A stretch of DNA of 64,000 nt. Source: Thiobacillus sp. UBA3361. Lineage in GTDB: Bacteria > Pseudomonadota > Gammaproteobacteria > Burkholderiales > Thiobacillaceae. This document shows positions 58,799 through 64,000 of this stretch, in pieces; position 1 is the stretch's first letter, and each line of letters opens with the position of its first letter. The DNA is taken from the NCBI GenBank assembly GCA_002360535.1, contig DEQR01000046.1, positions 71,271 through 135,270 on the forward strand. Reading direction: 5' to 3'. Below the pieces are notes generated by a model. That model was not told where the DNA came from, did no database searches, and saw only the letters and a program-made list of their open reading frames with translations. Made by a program: the position numbers and the translations under genes.

Positions 58799-60865
58799 AT
58801 GAGCCATATCCCTCCCAGCGAATACCTCATCAACCGTGAACTGGGCATCCTGGAATTCAACCGCCGGGTGTTGGCCCAGGCCGAAGACGAAACCACGCCC
58901 CTGCTGGAGCGGCTGCGCTTTCTGTGCATCACCTCCAGCAACATGGACGAGTTCTTCGAAATACGGGTGGCGGGGCTGAAGGAGCAGATGCGCCTGAGCC
59001 CTCAGCACACGGGCATCGACGGCCTGACCGCGCGGCAGGTCTATAAGGAGGTGGCCAAGGTGGCCCATGCCCTGGTGGCGCGCCAGTACCAGCTGCTCAA
59101 CGACGAGGTGCTGCCCGCCCTGGCCCAGGAGGGCATCCGCTTCCACCGCCGCACCCACTGGACCCCGGAGCAGGCCGATTGGATCCGGGAGTTCTTCTTC
59201 AACGACCTGATGCCGGTGCTCACCCCCATCGGCCTGGACCCCGCCCACCCCTTCCCCAACGTGCTCAACAAGAGCCTGAACTTCGCCGTGGAACTGGCCG
59301 GCAAGGACGCCTTCGGGCGCAGTTCCGGCAAGGCCGTGGTGCAGGCGCCCCGCAGCCTGCCGCGAGTGATCCAGCTGCCCAAGGAGATCGCCGGCTGCGA
59401 GCATGGCTTCGTGTTCCTGTCCTCCATCATCCACGCCCACGTGGGCGAGCTGTTCGCGGGCATGCAGGTGCAGGGCTGCTACCAGTTCCGCGTGACGCGC
59501 AACTCGGACCTGTTCATCGACGACGAGGAGAACAAGAACCTGCGCGAACAGCTCCAGGGCGAATTGCCGCATCGGCATTTCGGCGACGCGGTACGCCTGG
59601 AGGTGGCGGACAACTGTTCCGAGGACATGAAGGCCTTCCTGCTGCAGCAGTTCCATCTCACCCGCGACGACCTGTATCAGGTACGCGGGCCGGTGAACCT
59701 GGTGCGGCTGATGAACGTACCGGATCGGGTCGAGCGGCCGGACCTGAAGTTCGCGCCCTTCACCCCCGGCTTGCCGCCCCAGCTGGCCCAGCAGGAAGAC
59801 TTGTTCAAGGCCATCTCCGCGGGCGACATCCTGTTGCACCACCCGTTCCAGACCTTCCAGCCGGTCATCGACTTCATCCGCCAGGCCGCCGAAGACCCCA
59901 ACGTGCTGGCCATCCGCCAGACCGTCTATCGCACCGGCACCGACTCCGAACTCATGCGCCACCTGATCAAGGCCGCGCAAAGGGGCAAGGAGGTCACCGT
60001 GGTGGTGGAACTGCTGGCCCGCTTCGACGAGGAGGCCAACATCAACTGGGCGGAAAAGCTGGAGGCGGCCGGCGCCCACGTCATCTATGGCGTGGTAGGC
60101 CACAAAACCCACGCCAAGATGGCCCTGGTGGTGCGCCGCGAGGAGGGCCGGCTGAAGCGCTATGCCCACCTGGGCACCGGCAACTATCACGCCCGCACCG
60201 CGCGGCTGTACACCGATTTCGGCCTGCTCACCTGCCAGCCCGAACTGTGCCAGGACATGAACGACGTGTTCCAACAGATCACCGGCCTGGGGGACGCGGG
60301 CGAGCACACCTACCTGTGGCAGTCCCCCTTCACGCTGCATCCCAACATCGTCAAGGCCATCCGCCACGAGACCGAACGGGCGAAGAACGGCGAAAAGGCC
60401 GTGATCGTGGCCAAGATGAACGCCCTGCTGGAGCCCAAGGTCATCGCCGCCCTGTACGAGGCCAGCCAGGCCGGGGTGCAGATCGATCTGGTGGTGCGCG
60501 CCGTGTGCGCCCTGCGGCCGGGCATCCCCGGCGTGTCGGAGAACATCCGCGTACTCTCCATCCTGGGCCGCTTCCTGGAGCACCATCGGGTGTTCTACTT
60601 CTGGAACGGCGGCGCCGAGGACATCTACCTGGCCAGCGCCGACTGGATGGACCGCAACTTCTTCCGCCGCATCGAGACCTGCTTCCCGGTGCTCGATCCG
60701 AAACTGAAGAAGCGGGTGATCAACGAGGGCATCAAGCCCTATCTCAAGGACAACACCAAGGCCTGGGAGATGCAGCCCGACGGCAGCTACAAGAAGCGCG
60801 CCCGCCGCGGGCGCGCCTTCGAGGCCCAGGCCTTTCTGCTCAACCTGCTGACGGCCAAGAGCTAG
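58799..60865 (+). CDS. ppk1: Polyphosphate kinase 1
   Basis: This 688-residue enzyme makes polyphosphate from ATP. Family hallmarks: INRELGILEFNRRVLAQAED and TSSNMDEFFEIRVAGLKEQ at the N-terminus, and the histidine autophosphorylation site in HKTHAKMALVVRRE (His438), followed by YAHLGTGNYHARTARLYTDFGLLT. Also FYFWNGGAEDIYLASADWMDRNFF. The end converges with the exopolyphosphatase gene. Confidence 0.97.
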   Translation: MSHIPPSEYLINRELGILEFNRRVLAQAEDETTPLLERLRFLCITSSNMDEFFEIRVAGLKEQMRLSPQHTGIDGLTARQVYKEVAKVAHALVARQYQLLNDEVLPALAQEGIRFHRRTHWTPEQADWIREFFFNDLMPVLTPIGLDPAHPFPNVLNKSLNFAVELAGKDAFGRSSGKAVVQAPRSLPRVIQLPKEIAGCEHGFVFLSSIIHAHVGELFAGMQVQGCYQFRVTRNSDLFIDDEENKNLREQLQGELPHRHFGDAVRLEVADNCSEDMKAFLLQQFHLTRDDLYQVRGPVNLVRLMNVPDRVERPDLKFAPFTPGLPPQLAQQEDLFKAISAGDILLHHPFQTFQPVIDFIRQAAEDPNVLAIRQTVYRTGTDSELMRHLIKAAQRGKEVTVVVELLARFDEEANINWAEKLEAAGAHVIYGVVGHKTHAKMALVVRREEGRLKRYAHLGTGNYHARTARLYTDFGLLTCQPELCQDMNDVFQQITGLGDAGEHTYLWQSPFTLHPNIVKAIRHETERAKNGEKAVIVAKMNALLEPKVIAALYEASQAGVQIDLVVRAVCALRPGIPGVSENIRVLSILGRFLEHHRVFYFWNGGAEDIYLASADWMDRNFFRRIETCFPVLDPKLKKRVINEGIKPYLKDNTKAWEMQPDGSYKKRARRGRAFEAQAFLLNLLTAKS

Positions 60866-60896
60866 GGCGCAATTGGTGTAAACACGCCTTAGTCCC

Positions 60897-62378
60897 TCAC
60901 ACCGCCCGCACCGCCGCCAGGCGCACCGCGGGCCGGACGTCCTGCCACATGGCCACCTCCTCCTGGAGAGCGGTCTGGGTGAGGGGGTTGGCGGCCAGCC
61001 AGGCGGCCGACAGCCGCAGCACGCAGTGGCCATCCTCGCAGCGCAGGCGCATCACCGGCAGTTCCACCGGACTGCGGGCCTGGTGGAACAGGACGGACAG
61101 ACGCAGGCACAGGATCATGGGCCAGAGGGCATCGTCGTCCGACAGGGCAACCTTGCCCAATCCTCCCCGGCTGGTCCGCACCAGACTGGCGAGACGGACC
61201 TGATCCCGGCGGGAGAAACCCGGCATGTCGGCGTTTTCCAGAATGTAGGCACCGTGCTTGTGATAACCGGAATGGGCAATGCTGATGCCTACCTCATGCA
61301 GCTTGGCGGCCCAGGTCAGATAGCGCAGAGCGTCCGGTGACGCGGCCGAATCCAGGGAGCGATACAGGCGGGTGGCCAGACGTTCCACCCGGCGCGCCTG
61401 CCGGCCCTCCACGTGATAGCGGCGCATGAATTGGGTGACGGTCAGGTCGCGCATGTCATGGTCGTGCACCCGGCCCAGCAGATCCCAGAGAATGCCCTCG
61501 CGCATGGCCCCCTGGGCGGCGGCCATCTCCTGGATGCCCAGTTCCTGGAACAGAGCGTACATGACGGCCGCCCCGCCGGCGATGACCGGCCGGCGGTCGG
61601 CCTTCAGCCCGTCCACCTCCAGGCGCTCCAGACTGCCCGCCTTGACGAGCCGGTCGCGCAGCCACTTCAGCCCGTCCAGGGTGATAGCCCCGTCGGACTG
61701 GCCGTTCTGCAAGCAGATTTCGGCCAGGGCCTTGGCAGTGCCCGACGAGCCGACGGCGTGCTCCCATCGAGATCGATGGAACTGGCCGGCAACGGCGTGC
61801 GCCTCCACCCGGGCGGCGGTTTCGGCGGCCTTCCATGCCACCTTGTCCAACTTGCCGTCGGCGAAGAAGCGGTTGGTGAACACCACGCAACCCATGCGCA
61901 GGCTCTCCCGCTCGCGGGGTTCGTAGCCCTTGCCGATGATGCATTCCGTGGAGCCACCACCGATGTCCACCACCAGGCGCGGCGCCTCGTCGAGGGGCAG
62001 GCTGTGGGCCACGCCCAGGTAGATGAGGCGCGCCTCCTCCCGGCCGGCAACGATCTCGATCTCGAATCCCAGCGCCTGCCGTGCCTTGTCCAGGAAGGCG
62101 GGGGCGTTCTTGGCCACCCGCAATGCGCTGGTGCCCACCGCGCGTACCGCGCCGGACGGCATGCCTTGCAGACGCTCGCCGAAGCGTGCCAGGCAGTCCA
62201 GGGCGCGTTGCTGGGAGGCCTCGTCGAGGCGCTTGTCGGCGGTCAGCCCGCCGGCCAGGCGCACCGGCTCCTTCAGGGAATCCAAGTAGAAGAGTTGCTC
62301 GCCCTCCACCCGCCCCACTTGTAGGTGAAAGGAGTTGGAGCCCAGGTCGATGGCTGCCAGTGTGGTGTATTCCTGCAT
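60897..62378 (-). CDS. ppx: Exopolyphosphatase (Ppx/GppA family)
   Basis: This 493-residue protein has an actin-like ATPase fold: LAAIDLGSNSFHLQVG, RLVVDIGGGSTECIIGKG, and EHAVGSSGTAKALAEI. The C-terminal half has an HD-type helical domain (RYLTWAAKLHEVGISIAHSGYHKHGAYI). It shortens polyphosphate made by PPK1, or cleaves pppGpp. It converges with ppk1, with 31 bases between stops. Confidence 0.96.
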   Translation of the reverse strand: MQEYTTLAAIDLGSNSFHLQVGRVEGEQLFYLDSLKEPVRLAGGLTADKRLDEASQQRALDCLARFGERLQGMPSGAVRAVGTSALRVAKNAPAFLDKARQALGFEIEIVAGREEARLIYLGVAHSLPLDEAPRLVVDIGGGSTECIIGKGYEPRERESLRMGCVVFTNRFFADGKLDKVAWKAAETAARVEAHAVAGQFHRSRWEHAVGSSGTAKALAEICLQNGQSDGAITLDGLKWLRDRLVKAGSLERLEVDGLKADRRPVIAGGAAVMYALFQELGIQEMAAAQGAMREGILWDLLGRVHDHDMRDLTVTQFMRRYHVEGRQARRVERLATRLYRSLDSAASPDALRYLTWAAKLHEVGISIAHSGYHKHGAYILENADMPGFSRRDQVRLASLVRTSRGGLGKVALSDDDALWPMILCLRLSVLFHQARSPVELPVMRLRCEDGHCVLRLSAAWLAANPLTQTALQEEVAMWQDVRPAVRLAAVRAV

Positions 62379-62483
62379 ATCGTGCTCGGCAATCCGGATA
62401 TCTTTGTCCGCTGATCAGGGCGAATTATGACAGGACGCCGGCCGGGCGGCGTCTGCATCCTCCACCCGTATGCGCGGCAGCCG

Positions 62484-64000
62484 TCAGGGCGCGGTAGCGG
62501 GCTGGGCGACGGCAGGCTGGATGGCCGTGGGCGTGGTGGGCGCAGCCTTGGCTCCGGTGGTCAGGCTCAGCTTGACGCGCACCTCGCGACCGTCGGCCTC
62601 CACCTTTTCCGCGCTCTCCACCCGCACCCGTTCGGCCGGCACCCCGGCCCCCATGACGGCGGCGGCGATGGCCTCGCCGCGCGCCTTGCCCAGGGCGGCC
62701 AACTGGTCGTCGCCGATTTCCACCTTGGCCAGCAGGCGCAGGTAGATCAGGGCATGCAGGTCGGCACCCTTCAGCTCGGCCAGCTCGGTTTCGCTGAGTG
62801 GCTTGGGCTTCTCCTTGAACAGGCCGCCCAGGCGCGAGATGAGCTTGCCGGCCGCACCCTTCTCGGGCTGTTTTTCCGGGTTGGCCTGGGCGAAGCGGGC
62901 CAGCAGGGTCTTCAGCGCTTCCTCGCCGAAGGCCTTGGCGTACAGCGCCTCCAGAGCCGCCTGGGCCTTGGGCTGGGCGGTGGAGACCGGGCCGGGCTCC
63001 TCGCCAGGTTCCAGCTTGATGCCCATCTGCTCCGCCACCTGGCGGCGCAGCCGCATCTCCTTCAGCACCGGCCGCTCGACCTCGGGGGCGTAGGTACCGC
63101 GCACGCTCAGTGCCAGGCGGGGCCGTTTCTGCAGGGCGGTGGCCAGCTTCTTGAGCTTCTCCTTCTCCGGCGGCAGCAGGTCCGGGTCGCCCAGCTCGAA
63201 GGCTACCTGCTCCATCTCCTCGCCGCCGCCGCCGAACAGCTTGCCCAGAATGCGGAACGGCGCCGTGACGATCTTGACGATGATGTTGCCGATGGCCTTC
63301 CAGATGATGCGGCCGTAGCTGAACTGGGGGTCGTCCAGGCTGCCGGACACGGGCAGCTCCAGGTCGATGACGCCATTGCTGTCCTCCAGGATGGCGATGG
63401 CCAGATCCAGGGGCAGGTTCTTGGCGGTGGGGCTTTCCACCCGTTCGCCCAGGGTCAGCCTGTTCATGATGATCTGGTTCTCGCCCAGCATCTGGCGGTC
63501 CTTGAGCTTGTATTCCAGGTTCAGCGATAGCTTGCCGGAGTCGATCTTGCGGCCGACGAAGGTGGCCGTATAGGGCGTCAGGTTGGTCATCTCCACGTTC
63601 TGGAACACCACCTTGATGTCCATGAAGCCGGTCGGGTCGAACATGTCCAGCTGGCCCACGGCCCGGGCCAGGCCGTACTCGTCCACCAGGCCGTCCAGTT
63701 CCAGCTGGGCCTGGCCGCCGGGGCGGGAGCTGACGCCGTTGATGCTACCCTTGAGAGTGTGGATGCGGGTGCCGAAGGGCAGGGCCAGGGACAGGTCGGC
63801 GAAGTCCATCTCCCCGCCCTCCAGGCGCACCCGGTCGATGTTGACCACGAACGCTGGCGGCGCATCCGGCCTGGCCACGCTGGCCGGGGCGGGCGCCGGC
63901 GCCTGGGTGGGCGGCGCGGTCGCGGCTGTCTTGCCCTCGCCCTCCGCCGCGGGGGCATCCGACGCCGCTGCCGGGGGCGCCTTGCGCAGAGCCTTGCTGA
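62484..64000 (-). CDS. DUF748 protein, OmpA-like C-terminus (5' end outside window)
   Basis: The frame stays open to the right edge, giving about 505 residues of the C-terminal part. Visible segments: FVVNIDRVRLEGGEMDFADLSL, NQIIMNRLTLGERVESPTAKNLPLDLAIAILED and VSGSLDDPQFSYGRIIWKAI, which match DUF748, an AsmA/TAM-related envelope protein. A Pro/Ala-rich linker lies at about 63880-63990. An OmpA-like domain ends the protein (VEIGDDQLAALGKARGEAIAAAVMGAGVPAERVRVES). It is likely an outer-envelope protein of unknown exact role. Confidence 0.88.
   Translation of the reverse strand, partial: SKALRKAPPAAASDAPAAEGEGKTAATAPPTQAPAPAPASVARPDAPPAFVVNIDRVRLEGGEMDFADLSLALPFGTRIHTLKGSINGVSSRPGGQAQLELDGLVDEYGLARAVGQLDMFDPTGFMDIKVVFQNVEMTNLTPYTATFVGRKIDSGKLSLNLEYKLKDRQMLGENQIIMNRLTLGERVESPTAKNLPLDLAIAILEDSNGVIDLELPVSGSLDDPQFSYGRIIWKAIGNIIVKIVTAPFRILGKLFGGGGEEMEQVAFELGDPDLLPPEKEKLKKLATALQKRPRLALSVRGTYAPEVERPVLKEMRLRRQVAEQMGIKLEPGEEPGPVSTAQPKAQAALEALYAKAFGEEALKTLLARFAQANPEKQPEKGAAGKLISRLGGLFKEKPKPLSETELAELKGADLHALIYLRLLAKVEIGDDQLAALGKARGEAIAAAVMGAGVPAERVRVESAEKVEADGREVRVKLSLTTGAKAAPTTPTAIQPAVAQPATAP

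Noticed and set aside
58754..61033. Open frame of 759 codons on the minus strand over ppk1
   Set aside because: The plus strand encodes an intact polyphosphate kinase. The antisense translation has no recognisable motif.

Overview
The window is GC-rich and gene-dense. It looks like a chemotrophic sulfur-oxidising betaproteobacterium of the Thiobacillus or Sulfuritortus kind (order Nitrosomonadales/Hydrogenophilales). That placement is inferred from gene content: an oxidative-type dsr cluster with dsrEFH and dsrL, a periplasmic nitrate reductase, many small c-type cytochromes and a polyphosphate set. No rRNA, tRNA, transposase or CRISPR array was seen.

Layout. 1-5270: the end of a large TIR/deoxyribosyltransferase-like, TPR and SLOG-like protein, a small membrane-anchored protein, a BTAD-type regulator and a lipoprotein MsrA-thioredoxin-MsrB fusion. 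5453-10153 (minus strand): a seven-gene unit divergent from dsrA. It encodes a small unknown protein, a stand-alone Cas6/Cmx6-like protein, a cysteine-less DsrC paralogue, a mercaptopyruvate-type sulfurtransferase, an unknown helical protein, a TauD-family dioxygenase and an RquA-like methyltransferase. 10421-24846 (plus strand): dsrABEFHCMKLJOP, a terminator, then dsrN, dsrR and cysG. 24900-27836: phosphofructokinase and a chemoreceptor. 27943-38569: an acyl-CoA region with a Chloroflexus-type malyl-CoA lyase, mesaconyl-CoA hydratase, two further HpcH/CitE-type lyases, an acyl-CoA ligase, an acrylyl-CoA reductase, a cytochrome P460/MarR pair and propionyl-CoA synthetase. 38571-44660: mixed housekeeping genes. 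44872-46880: a cytochrome c, cytochrome b561, SHP and DHC cluster. 46897-50267: cell wall, D-aminoacyl-tRNA deacylase and fluoride export genes. 50370-56414 (minus strand): napDAGH with two tandem napB genes, divergent from a Crp/Fnr regulator. 57213-62378: CYTH-CHAD triphosphatase, polyphosphate kinase and exopolyphosphatase. 62484-64000: part of a DUF748 protein.

How it works together. DsrEFH and DsrC deliver persulfide sulfur to DsrAB. DsrL recycles electrons and DsrMKJOP connects DsrC to the quinone pool and periplasm. CysG and DsrN supply amidated siroheme. Nap can accept the electrons when nitrate is present. The acyl-CoA genes suggest co-assimilation of glyoxylate and propionyl-CoA, with two middle steps not found here.

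The most unusual parts are the seven-gene unit divergent from dsrA with its Cas6-like protein, a 12-bp palindromic core shared by the dsrA and cytochrome c upstream regions, the tandem napB pair, and a GC-rich hairpin repeat inserted in frame in an acyl-CoA ligase gene.
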